Below, piece by piece: positions 23,992 to 34,625 of a stretch of 64,000 nt of DNA. The notes under the pieces were generated by a model. That model was given only the letters and a program-made list of their open reading frames with translations, ran no database searches and had not been told where the DNA came from. The stretch covers positions 15,404,399 to 15,468,398 of the forward strand of contig CM072522.1 of the NCBI GenBank assembly GCA_036898135.1, read 5' to 3'. Made by a program: the position numbers and the translations under genes. Numbering within the stretch: the stretch's first letter is position 1; the number at the start of each line of letters is the position of its first letter. The stretch is from Oncomelania hupensis. Lineage: Eukaryota > Mollusca > Gastropoda > Littorinimorpha > Pomatiopsidae.

Positions 23992-23999
23992 GATTGCAC
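21102..23999 (-). CDS. CR1-like LINE ORF2: endonuclease-reverse transcriptase (5'-truncated, otherwise open)
   Basis: About 960 codons without a stop. It encodes an APE-type endonuclease that would nick target DNA and a reverse transcriptase that would copy the LINE RNA there. Visible motifs in order: VLGITEVKPKN (catalytic E region, residues about 47-57), MGDFNFPELDW, KSDHCSLF (SDH box), then RT motifs NYRPVSLTPI, HGFVSGRSCTTQLL, YTDFQKAFDTVPH, SGIPQGSCLGPLLF and the catalytic FADD box, followed by the C-terminal RRATKLLPSL region. The nominal first codon is a GTG lying in the host LINE sequence at the insertion junction. The real start is therefore lost; the first internal ATG is in MLNKR, 27 codons in. 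The open frame suggests recent insertion. It is not an essential host gene. Confidence 0.93.
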   Translation of the reverse strand: MQSVFNHGASTSGNVNNCSCIYSNVDQMLNKRVEIQALIDSHRPAVLGITEVKPKNSKSTIEECEIAFKGYEVFHNLAKPGRGIALYVKEDLRPSACEVSASDFEEFVFVECRLSDHEQLLIGLFYRSPNSSVDSTAKLNKVLQQAADRKASHLLIMGDFNFPELDWTDEISEAGPEHPATLFLKASKDAFLLQHQKQPTRYREGQQENVLDLVFTNRDDMINDITTTAGIGKSDHCSLFINMNLAYITTPIRTCFNFKKCDFVSLNQELEAVNWDVELSGLSVNDVWTCIKDRINTAVKNSTPIKIISGPRGKGWMDTETLAMVRKKHQLFRRWLQTRTSTDYQIYIQARNQARKKCRVAQKKQEENVAKEAKKNPKAFWAFVKSKTMTRTGVSDLKKPDGTKTTSDLEKAELLNSFFQSVFTKEDSGPLPSPPSVTCDQVLENFSIEEEDVRKVLASLQINKASGPDGISPLILVKASSALAKPICHLFRLSLEVGDIPEDWRQAIITPIFKKGSRCDASNYRPVSLTPIVCKCMEKIVRNKVTTHLQVNNLICKEQHGFVSGRSCTTQLLETLDEWTEILDEGGSIDAIYTDFQKAFDTVPHQRLILKLQAYGVSGYVLSWIRAFLRDRFQRVNINGTQSSEAAVYSGIPQGSCLGPLLFVVFINDLPANVSSSVKMFADDTKIYRRSDILGAPSELQKDINTLQKWSDDWLLRFHPQKCSVLKLGAKKTEARYFMTSKDANGLDCTFQLAENESEKDLGITIDNKLSFKQHVHQCTAKANRTLGIIRRSFTNLTDKVLVSLYTSLVRPSLEYGQSVWNPQLKQLCRELEDVQRRATKLLPSLKEKPYSERLKSLSLPSLEHRRCRGDMIDFYKYLHGMYCTQRPGFEHPPADLGLRGTTLKLQKNRFRLNIRGHFFSNRVISTWNSLPQSVVEAPSVNAFKGRLDAHWLSLPTLYDPTCYH

Positions 24000-26353
24000 A
24001 GACTGGAATGTTTTTCTTGATTCCTCTGATGATGTTAATCAGGCTGCTGATGTGGTCACTGACTATGTTAAATTCTGTGAAGACATGATTATTCCAACCA
24101 AACAAGTCAAAATCTATCCAAACAACAAGCCCTGGGTCTCGAGATCACTGAAAAATACTATTAATGAAAAGAAAATTGCATTTCAAACTGGGGATAGGGA
24201 AGAAAGAAAGAGGGTTCAGAGGAAATTAAGGGAGGAAATATGTGCAGCTAAGTTAGAATATAAAAAGAAAGTTGAACGTCAGTTCCAGTCAGGCAACATA
24301 AGGGATGCTTGGAAGGGGTTGAAAACCTTATCAGGAAAGAATAAACCTCAGAGCAATGGTTGCCTGCGAAGTGAAGATGAAAAGTTAGCTTTCTCTAACG
24401 AGCTGAATGATTTTTATTGTCGTTTTGAACGCAATGAGTTGAGTGACAGTTTGTCTGAAGTTTTGGTTGATCTTCAGGAAAGGGTGAGAAATGGGGAGGG
24501 AGATGCTTCCGGTGACTTTGAGATCCGGGATTGTGTTGTTGAGTCCCACTTCAAGAAAATAAACCCCCGTAAGGCAATGGGTCCAGATGGCTTGTGTGGA
24601 AAACTGTTGAAAGTATGTTCTGCTCAGTTATGTGTTGTTTTCAGTCATTTGTTTTCTTTATCATTGAAACACTGTGCTGTCCCCTCAGTCTGGAAAAATT
24701 CCACTATCTGTCCTGTTCCAAAGTCTAGAAGCCCATCTGAGTTGAATGACTATAGGCCCGTTGCACTCACCAGCATCGCCATGAAATGCTTTGAGCGTAT
24801 CGTCTTGAAAAAACTTCTCTCTCAAACACAACAGTTTCTTGATCCTTTTCAGTTCGCATACAAGCAATACAGATCCACTGACGACGCAACACTCACTCTA
24901 CTCAACAACGCTTATACACAGCTGGATAAACCTAGTTCTTTCGTTAGGATTCTCTTTATCGATTTTTCTTCTGCTTTTAATACGATACAACCTCATCTCA
25001 TGGCGCTCAAACTTCTGGCCCTTGACGTCAATCCCAGGCTTATCCTGTGGATAGTCAGCTTTCTAGTTCACAGATCTCAGTCAGTCTGCTTCCAGCTGCT
25101 CTCTCCTCTACTCGAACTACATCAACTGGCTCCCCTCAGGGCACTGTACTATCTCCTGTTCTGTTTACTCTGTACACCAACGATTGCACCGACTCTGAAA
25201 ATACACCTCTCATTAAGTACTCAGATGACTCTGCCCTTCAAGACCTCTCCAACTCTGCAACTGTTTATCTAAAAGAAGTGCAAAAGTTTATTGCATGGTG
25301 CAAAGAGAATTTTTTAAATATAAATGTGAAGAAAACTAAAGAACTGATTATTGATTTTAGAAAAAACCCATCTGCTGTGCCTGACTTAGTGATTGATGGA
25401 GAAAAGGTGGAGAGAGTCTCGGAATACAAATATCTGGGAACAATACTTGACCATAAGCTTACCTTTGATTCCAACACTACTTCCATCCATAAGAAATGTC
25501 AGTCAAGAATATATTGCCTCCAGAAATTGCGCTCTCTGAAAGTCAACAAGTCTGTTTTATGTAACTTTTACAGCTGTTTTATCCAATCGGTGCTGACCTT
25601 TGGTTTTCTTTGCTGGTTTGGAGGTCTCAGTGTGAGGAGTAAGAATGTGTTGGATAGAATTGTGAAGGTGTGTGGGAAAGTGGTGGGTGAAAAGCAGGAG
25701 AGTTTGTGTGTGTTGTACGAAAGTCAAGTAAGAAAGAAAGCGAGCATGATTGTAAGAGACTCCACTCACATCCTAGCCCAGCACTACCAGCTACTTCCTT
25801 CTGGTCGCCGTTTTAGAGTGCCAAATGTTTCTACAGTTAGAGCTAAGAACAGTTTTGTACCCAAATCAGTACAAATTCTTAATAAGCGTTGACTGAATGA
25901 GTTGGGTGCGAGTAGTTTATGGGAGTACTATAGATGAATTTTATAATATGCAGCAATTTTTCAACTATTCAGTATGTAAGTTAACTAATGCATAAGTTTT
26001 AAAATCTGTGATTGTCAGTGTTAGAATGATACGCAGAGTTTGATGATTGTATATTTTTTTAAGATGCTTTATAACGTTTATAATTTTGGTGTAATATAAT
26101 CTAATGGCTAACCCATGTGTGTGTGGATGTGTGGGTGTGTGTGTTTGTGGGTAGGTGTTTTATTTATTTATGTTGAAGTGCAATAAGGACATGTAGTGTG
26201 ATATGTATTTTAAGTTTTACAATGTGTCGGAAATGTTCTTGTTCATATGTACATAAGCGTGAGTACACGCACATGTTTACATGTTTATAGTACTGTTACA
26301 TTTTATTACCTTTTGCTGACAGCAAATCCATGTTAGAATTTCTCCTTGGAGAT

Positions 26354-26359
26354 AATAAA
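26354..26359 (+). terminator. Polyadenylation signal of the Rex1-like LINE
   Basis: AATAAA about 20 bp before the (GAATCT)n tail, within TTGGAGATAATAAAGTTTTC. Confidence 0.7.
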
Positions 26360-26397
26360 GTTTTCTGAATCTGAATCTAAACTACAAACACACACTT

Positions 26398-27069
26398 GGA
26401 ATTTATAAAATACGTTACAAAAATGGGAAGCTGGACAGAGGCCAAGACAAAATAAGGGAGTGAAAAATACGTAGAACTTAATAGAGGAAGCCATCTTCAT
26501 TGAAGTAACATGGATCTAACCAAGGGTCCGGCGAGGCACCTCCTGCACGTCGTCAGGCACAGTCCGAGCATTCACCATCTATGCCTGTGACAGGTCCTTT
26601 CATAATAAACAACGAACAGTTGATCAGTCTTTTAATTCCCTCAATCTCCCATTATCTCAATCTGTCCGTCTATGACTATACACAAGCGAGACCTCCATTA
26701 CAGTAGCACTACCACGCCCAGTAAATAAGTCAACAATAAACCAATAAACGTGACTTATACATTCAATATGGCTACCATTCATGATCAGTGACAACAACAT
26801 CTCCAAAATAATTCACAAAAATAGTTACCTTCAAAGGGAACAACGAAGGTAAAAATCTAATAGCAGTGGTTGTGGTTCACCAGCCCAGAGAAAATAATCG
26901 TCACCTCCAAAAGCACTACAATGATGCAACCTAAGCAATAAACTTGAATTTATTTTCTCTGCCTCACATTCAGTCCTCTATAACAGGCTTAGAAACCCTA
27001 TTATCACCGGTTTAGAAAGCCGAGTCATGATAGATGTGATCTTGTTCAGCACAACTATTGCACACAGGC
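26398..27069. other. Unassigned stretch
   Basis: No transposon end, tandem unit or convincing coding sequence was seen. Confidence 0.35.
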
Positions 27070-27245
27070 AAGAGACCAAAGTGTCCACTCTGTAAGGATT
27101 CATTTTCTGATTCTAAGTTTTTATGTGGACACAAAGTTCACGAAGGAGACACACCTTTCCAATGCAAAGTCTGTTTAGCTAGTTTCAATACACAACGTGC
27201 AAAAAAAAGCACATTGTAACCGTCAGCATGGACACAAGTCATCAA
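27070..27245 (+). pseudogene. C2H2 zinc-finger remnant
   Basis: Reads CPLCKDSFSDSK, then CGHKVHEGDTPFQC KVC LASF, followed by a broken frame (A run) and a histidine-rich end, the layout of about two C2H2 fingers. The second finger is interrupted by a stop and a frameshift in the A run near 27202. No exon boundaries or further fingers are present. Its linker (EGDTPFQC) differs from both zinc-finger genes here, so it is a separate, older relic. Confidence 0.55.
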
Positions 27246-27544
27246 ATTAAGGGGATGCTGACAATACAGAAAAGAAACAAGATGAGCTAGGAGATGATAT
27301 ATTTTTTACGTTTAAAAAAAAAAATCTGGGAATGACAAATTAAGCAGAAGGGCTGACACCCTGAGCATCGCCCAACTTTATTTCCCTTAGAATGGGGTAG
27401 TTTTTAGTCATAGTATCATGTATTTGTATGTGTTTTTGGTGGATTACATGCGTGTTTCTAATCTTGTAAGAGATCGACTCTTGTTAGTGTGGTCAGCTAT
27501 GACTGCTAAGGTTCACTGGACCCTACGAACCAGAAATCAAATGA

Positions 27545-28012
27545 AAACAAGAAGAGCAGGGACCTAGCAAGCGTGACGATACCATTTTAGATGGTTGTTG
27601 ACAGGAAGAAGACATAGGAAGGCCGCAAGAAGATGCAGTAAGGCAGGAAGAAGATGCAGGAAGAAGACACATGAAGAAGACACAGGGAGGCAGCAAGAGA
27701 TGCAGGAAGAAGATGCAGGAAGGCAGGAAGAAGACACAGGAAGGCAGCAAGAGATGCAGGAAGAAGACGCAGGAAGGCAGGAAGAAGACACATGAAGAAG
27801 GCAGGAATAAGACACGGGAAGAAGACACATGAAGACAGGAGGAAGGCACATGAAGGCAGGAAGAAGACACATGAAGAAGACACATGAAGACAGAAAGAAG
27901 ACACATAAAGGCATGAAGAAGACACATAAAGGCATGAAGAAGACACAGGAAAAAGACACAGGAAGGCAGGAAGAAGACACAGGAAGACACTTGACAAAGG
28001 ATAGCGATAGCC
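27545..28012. repeat. Purine-rich minisatellite
   Basis: Irregular repeats of GAAGAAGACACATGAAGACAG- and AGGCAGGAAGAAGACACAGG-like units (about 21-48 bp). All minus-strand frames are open and rich in Ser, Cys, Leu and Phe only because the repeat lacks stop codons. I do not call a gene. Confidence 0.9.
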
Positions 28013-28029
28013 TGAATCATTGAAAAAAA

Positions 28030-29230
28030 AAAACACATTTATTCTTGTCAATTTGCTTTAGGCTTTTAGGTTGATACTTTTATTGTAATCTTATCATTTG
28101 TTATGTCATTTACATTGTGACACATACTACTACTTCTTCAGTTTGTGTACACAGCTCATAGTGTTTGTGTGATGTGAATACATGAAGTCTTTATCATGTG
28201 ACAAGATAGATGAATAAATGAAATGTATGAAACAGAGTTGCAGTTTTTTTATCTCCTTCTTCATCAGCGATCCTCTTCAACATCGTCGTCAACCAATCAA
28301 CCAAAACGATTTTCATCACCATGTTCTTCCCCTCTTCTTCTTCACTGTATTCGTTTTCAAACAAAATAAAACAAAATAAGATACCAAAGCAGTTCAAATG
28401 TATTTCTAGACAAACATCATCAAAAATAGGCATTTTCAAAAGAGTTAATTTTCTTAGCACTGTTGCGAGTGGATTTATCATAAAGATGCACAATGAGAAC
28501 ACAGAATGATGGGTCACCATCTGCAAGAGCAAAAAAAAAACCCGACTCAAATCGGTTCAGATAATTTTGAGATACAGGACGTCTGAGATCAGTTAAATCA
28601 TGAATGACTTAAAATAACAGGCAGTGGTGAAAGTGTCTGCATAGTAAACATAATCGCATTCGGTTCAGGTGTGCCTGAGAGGGACAAACAATGTGATTTT
28701 AACATAATGACATGACATTCGTAGCGCCTCACCGACTCACCAACCTAAACCGGACTTGTACTGAATGACTAAGCACAAGCTGATGTACCTGCTTACCAAA
28801 AATTAACAAAATCGGTTAGAAAGGTTTTGAAATAGCGAGCAAAAGGTGTTTAGCAACAGTTTGACCCCAGCGAACTGGACCATTGTGGAGAGCAAATATG
28901 ATGGTTCGCGGGACTGGCCACTAACCTAGGTAATGTTCCTAAGACGTTTGGGCACCATCTGTTCAGTTTATTCTCAAGATAACAATCGAGAGATAATAAT
29001 GTTCCAGATAATATCTGGAAATATGTCTGAAATTATTTGGGCAAATGTCTGGAAATGCATAGGAATGTCTTGACGCCTTCTATTCTTGTGGTTTCTGTCC
29101 TACCCCTCTTTACCAATTTCCTTGCAGGTCAAACTGGTTTAAAACGCACATATGGACAGCCATGCAGACCAATGTAGACAGACAGGAAGTTGGCAAAACT
29201 ACAAAAAACTAAATTCCTAAACCTTTGTGG
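28030..29230. other. Unassigned stretch
   Basis: AT-rich; a hydrophobic-looking minus-strand frame at 28194-28550 has no recognisable motif and no splice context. Nothing is called. Confidence 0.35.
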
Positions 29231-29234
29231 TGAT

Positions 29235-30460
29235 CACAGTCATTCCTATCCTATCCCGAAACTCAAAGATCTTTGGGGCACCACAGATAATTGTTTAACC
29301 AGCGTACGCCATCTTTCTCTGTCCTCAGCAACCCTCATGGCTTCGCTCAGTGTCAAGCCAGTCCATTCTCGAATGTTGTCCTCCCACCTCTTTTTCGGTC
29401 TCCCTCTTCTTCTACCTCCTTGCACTGTGCTTTGCAGGCTGGTCTTTGCAAGGCCTGATGCTCTGGTGATGTGGCCATACCATCAGAGTATCCGTTTTTT
29501 CACCATTGTGAGCTTGTCATCATGTTGTCCAATGGCTTGTGTGATGGTCTGTCGGACTTCATCGTTGGTGATGTGCTGGGTATAGGAAATACCCGAAAGT
29601 CTTTTGTTGCACCTCATCTCGAAGCTTTGTATTCTTCGTTGTAGGTCTGCTGTGATGTCCATGTTTCGCAAGCATATAGGAAGATGGAGATGACAATGGA
29701 ACGCAGAAGCCTTACCTTGGAATGTAGACTAATGGTCCTGTCTTTCCAAATGGACTTCAACCTTGTCAGGGCAGCAGTTGTTTGTGCAATCCTGGGGAGG
29801 ACTTTCTGTTGGGAGCCATTGTCTGATACAATGGCTCCTAAATATTTGAAGCTATGCACTGTGTTGAGAGATTGCCCTTGGACTTTGATGTCTGTGTTGA
29901 TGCCATTGGTGGTGTTGGTCATCATTTTGGTCTTCTCTGCACTTATTTCAATTCCAAAGGCTCTGGAGGTGGTGACAAGGCTCTGTACCAGCTGTTCCCA
30001 AGTTCTTGTTCCTCTCCAGCCAATCTATCAATGCCATCCGCAAAACGAAGGTTGGAGATTGCTCTACCATTTTAGCTGACCGTGCCTTGGTGATCTGCAA
30101 GGGCATCTGACATGATGCGCTCTAGGAAGATGTTGAAGAGTTTTGGAGAAAGTAGGCATCCTTGACACAAGCCGATTGTTCTGAACCAGTTTCCAATGGC
30201 GCTGTTTTGGAGGACTGCACTGGTAGCCTTGTCATACAGGCTTTTGATGACTTTAATAATGTTAGGGCTCATGTTATATACTCTCATGGTTGTCCACAGA
30301 GCTACATGCCATCAAATGCTTTCCTGAAATCTTTAAACACATAATATAGATGTTGTTGGTGCTGGAGGTATTTCTCGCAGATTATTCTGAGGTTGAAAAT
30401 CTGTTCAGTGGTACTTCGCCCTGCCCTGAAGCCTTCTTGTTCTTCACTTCAGCTTGAAAG
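29235..30460 (-). pseudogene. RTE-like LINE copy, decayed
   Basis: Same family as 16958-17910, minus strand. The 3' end (left) has TATCCTATCCCG, the shortened (GGATA)n tail. Further right it encodes the TNDEVRQTITQAIGQHDD block, then FKYLGAIVSDNGS and YACETW, and at 30072-30287 GCLLSPKLFNIFLERIMSDAL. Several frameshifts break it, including one before the FADD region near 30040. It extends further 5' than the other copies here, to about 30460. Confidence 0.85.
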
Positions 30461-31239
30461 TTTAGGTTCATAAAAAAATTAGAATGGATTAACCAACAGC
30501 CAAGTTTGATAGAATTATCTTTGCTGTTTGCCGATTTATTTTGAAAAAAAAATACACACACCCTCTCCCCCCTCAAATGTGCACATCCGATTCCCACAGA
30601 AAAAGCTACAAATAGTGTAAGGGAGGCAACAATTCCATTATAGACCTTTCACCGATTGTTGTGGAAAACAGCGTTACCTCCTTCTAAGTGTAGCGTGTAT
30701 TTACAGCGCTGAAATTACGCATCATCTTCATCACGTTCTTCTTCACCACTTTGTCCACTAGTAACACTTTTAGCGTCCCTTTCCATGTTAGAAGCCCACT
30801 CTCATTGAAGCAACAGTCGTCAATGCCAGACAAAGGGTGCATGTGTACTTTAAAATGAAATATAAGAGGTTTTTCCACTTTTGTTTCGTATACTATTTTG
30901 AGTCTACATACTGTGACTTCAGAAAGTTGAGGTACGCGTATGTGTATGTCAGTATGAAAACGTTGTGCGCTGGCACTATGCTTTAGTGTAGCAAAGGTCT
31001 AGGCTGAAGGCAGGCTTTGTAACACAGCACACAACGTGGAAAAGCACTCTTAAAAAAATTGTACAACAAAAATCTCAGAGGTGATTTATCTCATGCCACG
31101 GTGTATCAATCAGCTTACGCATATGCCACATACAATATTTCTCGTCTATATATTTCTGTCTGTGTTGAATTAAGTACTCACCCCAAGTAAAACCTTGACC
31201 ACAAATATCACAAAAATGATTTCACTCTCTCCCTATCAG
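30461..31239. other. Unassigned stretch
   Basis: No gene, repeat unit or element end was recognised. Confidence 0.35.
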
Positions 31240-31308
31240 CTAGTGGTCCGGATTCGGCTCTTTGCAGTCCGCTGGACCCTATAAACAGTGACTAACTAAC
31301 TAGCTAGC
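31240..31308 (+). mobile_element. R600 3' fragment with (TAAC)n tail
   Basis: Only the terminal CTCTTTGCAGTCCGCTGGAC block and the tail GACTAACTAACTAG are present; strongly 5'-truncated copy of the second 3'-end subtype. Confidence 0.8.
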
Positions 31309-31337
31309 TTGTGCTTCTACAAGTCATGAAACTAGCT

Positions 31338-31343
31338 TTTATT
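31338..31343 (-). terminator. Polyadenylation signal for zinc-finger gene 1
   Basis: AATAAA on the minus strand about 100 bp after the stop codon of the 31445-36589 gene. Confidence 0.55.
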
Positions 31344-31444
31344 ATACCAAACATGACACACACGATGTCTTCCCACCCATACGAACCCCCGTGCTGTGTC
31401 TTCAAAACTTCCAGCACTAAAAGCAAAGCTTCATTACTACAGTG

Positions 31445-32529
31445 TCACACGTCAGATTTGTCTTTCCTCTGTGTGTGTATCTGTCGGTGTCGGGTCAAGA
31501 CGTCGATATGAAAGAAAGCTTTGTGACACACGTCACACACCTGGTTTTTCTCCCCTGTGTGTGTCAACTTGTGTTTCTCCAGATAGGAAGCTCTGGAAAA
31601 TGCTTTATTACAAACTTCGCACACTTTTTTCTCTGCTGTGTGGATCAACTGGTGCTGCCTCAAGTTGCTAGCAGAAATGAAAGCTTTAGCGCACACCTCG
31701 CACACGTGGTTCTTTTCTCCCGTGTGCATGATCTTGGTGTGTCTGCACAAGTCTTTGGCCAGCAGGAAGGCTTTCCCACACACCCCACAATTGTGGTTTT
31801 TCTGTCCTGTGTGTATCAACTTGTGCTCCTTCAGACTGCTCCCCTGAGTGAAAGCTTTATTACAGACATCACAGACGTGATTTTTCTCTCCCGTATGTAT
31901 CAACTTGTGCTGCTTCAGAGAGCCGGCCTGCGTAAACCTCTTATGGCAAACATCGCAACAGTGATTTTTCTCTCTAGGAGGGTTCTCTCCGGCTCCGCCT
32001 GTATGTTGAACCTTGTGCTTTTTTAGGTTCCCGGCTTCAGCAAAGGCTTTATGACAAACATCACACACGTGGCTTTTCTGTCCTGAGTGCATCGCTTTGT
32101 GTCTGTTGAAGCTGTAAAGGTGAGTGAAAGCTTTGTCACAAACGCCGCACACATGGTTCTTCTCGCCTGTGTGTGTCAGCATGTGCTGTTTCATATGATT
32201 GGCCAGGGTAAAAGCTTTATTACAGGCACCACACACGTGGGCTTTGGCTCCTTGGTGTATCAACTTGTGTTTGTTCAAGTTCCAAAGCTGCAAGAACGCT
32301 TTATGACAAACATCACACACATGGTTTTTCTCTCCGCTGTGTGTCAACATGTGTTGTTTCAAGTGACTGGTTCTTTTGAAAGTTTTATCACAAACATCAC
32401 ACGAGTATTGCTTCTCTTTTACAGTTGTCTTTTCTGTCCAAGTCTCTTGCTGCCGTTTTGTCTTAAATGGTCTATGCTGATTTCTGACACTGACATCGCT
32501 GTGGGAAGTGTCAGGAGGTTCCCAGGAAT
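31445..32529 (-). CDS. Zinc-finger gene 1, last exon: eleven C2H2 fingers
   Basis: Main exon of a four-exon minus-strand gene (36490-36589, 34406-34513, 33339-33686, 31445-32529; total 1641 nt, 546 residues plus stop, all phases compatible). The exon starts after TGTATCCACAG and begins with a lysine-rich spacer. Eleven fingers follow from about residue 227, each C-x2-C-x12-H-x3-H; finger 8 has H-x4-H. Most linkers read TGEKNHVC or similar instead of the usual TGEKPY; one linker between fingers 5 and 6 is extended (GGAGENPPREKNH). Expected role: nuclear DNA-binding protein, probably a transcriptional regulator. No KRAB or BTB domain is seen. The target is unknown. Confidence 0.93.
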
Positions 32530-32714
32530 CTGTGGATACAAACCTCAGTTTAGTTGTGTTTTTACTACATTATTTTGCAACTACGCATTATCATGAAAAT
32601 ATTTATTGCAATGATTATACTAAAGTGACTTCTCTTATTCTATATGACAAATATCCAATTTTTGGTATGACAAAAGCCAGATACACTAATGTTCTTTGTC
32701 AGTGCCAAGTTAAT

Positions 32715-32815
32715 TGTAGAGTATAGTCACACGACACCGGAGCGTATAGGCGACTACTGGTCACATTATTCTGACACCAGCAAACCAGCTAATGGCAAGA
32801 GGAAAATAAGATACG
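32715..32815 (-). mobile_element. SINE-B body fragment in zinc-finger intron
   Basis: On the minus strand it matches 8745-8845, including GCTGGTGTCAG and GTGTCGTGTGACTATA. The tRNA-like head is missing. Confidence 0.75.
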
Positions 32816-32829
32816 TGCGCTACATAAAT

Positions 32830-33338
32830 ATATGTAGTATTATTATTACTATTAAATATGACCTATAAACTGGGAAAAAACACACCAACTTTGCAAAAAT
32901 CTCACAGATCAGCCACATGTTGACTTAACAGACTAGAGAACAACAACTACATGTAGGCTACCATGTTGCTGGAAACAGCAGTAGATGAATCAGGGAGCGG
33001 TCCTTGTAGCAAACCATACAATACAATACAATACAAAAACCATACAGGGAAATGCTAATTATTTAGATGATATTATGGACTGCTTTGATTTAATCGCCAT
33101 TTTGACCTCTAGGCCATTTTTGACAGACACATACCTTGCTCAACATCAAATAACTGAATTAAAAAAAAATTTCCATCACTAATATTCAGGAGTGTATAAC
33201 TGATTTTTCTGTGAACACATTCATGACTATCAGGGTATGCCAAATAAACGATTTTCAAACTAGCACCCACCCATATATGCTACCTTTTAAGGCACTGGAA
33301 ATCATAGATTTGCAAGAACCATACCATAAGATATTTAC
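32830..33338 (-). other. Intron of zinc-finger gene 1
   Basis: Between exons 3 and 4. Apart from a short (AATAC)n run near 33018, nothing was recognised. Confidence 0.6.
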
Positions 33339-33686
33339 CACGTCTGGACGTAGCTGTCATCTGAAAGTACACCGGCAGTTCTCCCTCTGTGTCACTGTCA
33401 GGTTCTGTCTTCACTTTAGCCAACACTGGGTCATGTGGCTCCATCATGTCACTGTCAGGCTCTGTCTTCACTTTAAACGACATTGGATCATTTGGCTCCA
33501 TCATGTCACTGTCAGGCTCTGTCTTCACTTTAGACAACACTGGGTCATGTGGCTCCATCATGTCACTCTCAGACTCTGTCTTTAGAAATATTTGGCTATC
33601 TGGCTCTGGCTTTATTTCTGATGTATGTCTGACAAATTGTTTACTGTCGGTGAAAGTAAGGTGCCGACTTTCAATGTCTGTGATTG
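33339..33686 (-). CDS. Zinc-finger gene 1, exon 3: repeated psi-K-x-E acidic motif
   Basis: Exon of 348 nt, entered in phase after TCTTTTCAG and left before GTAAAT. It encodes residues of about 70-185. Three consecutive 19-residue repeats of the form MMEPHDPVLSKVKTEPDSD are preceded by IKPEPD and LKTESE. VKTE, LKTE and IKPE fit the SUMO-attachment consensus psi-K-x-E, with acidic or phosphorylatable residues following. The last repeat is followed by EGELPVYFQM. This exon has a clear counterpart at 63272-63622. Start and end split codons at the same position, so it can be skipped or duplicated without frameshift. Confidence 0.85.
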
Positions 33687-34405
33687 CTGAAAAGATACAT
33701 TCATAGTTTTGTGATAAACTGTTACAAATATTTTACATTAAAATCATCAATCATCTCCCTTAGCACTAGTTAGTAGTATCATCCCAATAGTAGTGTGCAC
33801 ACCACTTGCCTACTGATTCTGGTTTTCAACACCTTAATTGCTGCAGCAACAACAGTAAACCTTCACACTGGTTTCACTTTATATATGATGTCATAAAGAT
33901 CAGCCCATGGTTTGAGTGTGCAAAGACATTATTAATACTCCCCTCAAATGATTCAAACTGCAGTGTGTGCATGCAAACATGCACACATATATCCATAACG
34001 CATGCATGCACACACAATGCACATGTACCCCACCAAACAAAGACTGCAAACATACACATAATTATACCTACAAGAGGACTGAACTGGCGTGCGAAATGAA
34101 ATCCAACTGTTTACAGAAACAGACACCAACAAAAACTGTATATAAACAAAGTATGACAGAAAATATTTCACTCTTTATAATAATAATAATAACACTGGAT
34201 GCTTTACACTGCTTCTTCCTAAATCAGACTCGAATAACAGTGAACTGTAACCAGCATACACACTCACATGCTATAGACACTCCTGCATTATCACTCAAAC
34301 CATGTGGCGGTCTTTCATGTTGCTGCAATGGTCCAAGTCTTGACAAACTGTTTAAAGAGATCACGAAACGTTCTTGGTCCAGGTTTGAATGAGGATCAAT
34401 CATAC

Positions 34406-34513
34406 CTTGAGCATGGCGTGCTTGTTTGACCATCCAGTTTTCCTCGGGTTCTTCAGCAGTGTCCATCTCCAACTTCACCTCAGGCTGCCCTGGATGGTCT
34501 TTGTCGTCGGTCA
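34406..34513 (-). CDS. Zinc-finger gene 1, exon 2
   Basis: 108-nt exon after TGTTTTACAG and before GTATGATT. It encodes PEVKLEMDTAEEPEENWM, again containing a psi-K-x-E motif (VKLE). The counterpart in gene 2 is 63812-63919, with the same length and phase. The apparent first Met in the frame is a GTG across the splice site and is not a start. Confidence 0.8.
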
Positions 34514-34625
34514 CTGTAAAACATCAACAGTTCTGAGCATTTGTAGCTACAGCTGACAGTTTTGTTTTATAACAACCACAATAATAGCAATGACCATGCT
34601 TTTCTCATTTTTGGTGGTACAGTAA

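Larger units (their letters stand above)
20654..26379 (+). pseudogene. Rex1-like LINE, split by a nested CR1-like LINE
   Basis: The left piece (20654-20972) encodes the end of the endonuclease, with FVLGDFNHCD and IGLSDHDSV (the SDH catalytic box). The right piece (23992-25892) resumes in the same frame (codons DCTDWNVF) and encodes the RT: DYRPVALTSI, FQFAYKQYRSTDDA, IDFSSAFNTI, then after one frameshift between about 25050 and 25120, GSPQGTVLSP and the catalytic YSDD box, and finally the LLPSGRR block. The 3' UTR has AATAAA at 26354-26359 and a (GAATCT)n tail. The start of the endonuclease is missing, replaced by R600. Clade assignment (Rex1/Babar-like) is from remembered motif order. Confidence 0.85.

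Noticed and set aside
27523..28051. Ser/Cys-rich proteins of about 140-170 residues on the minus strand
   Set aside because: All three minus-strand frames are open across a purine-rich minisatellite, a composition effect.
28194..28550. Hydrophobic 118-residue frame
   Set aside because: No motif, no splice sites of gene type, no similarity to anything in the window.
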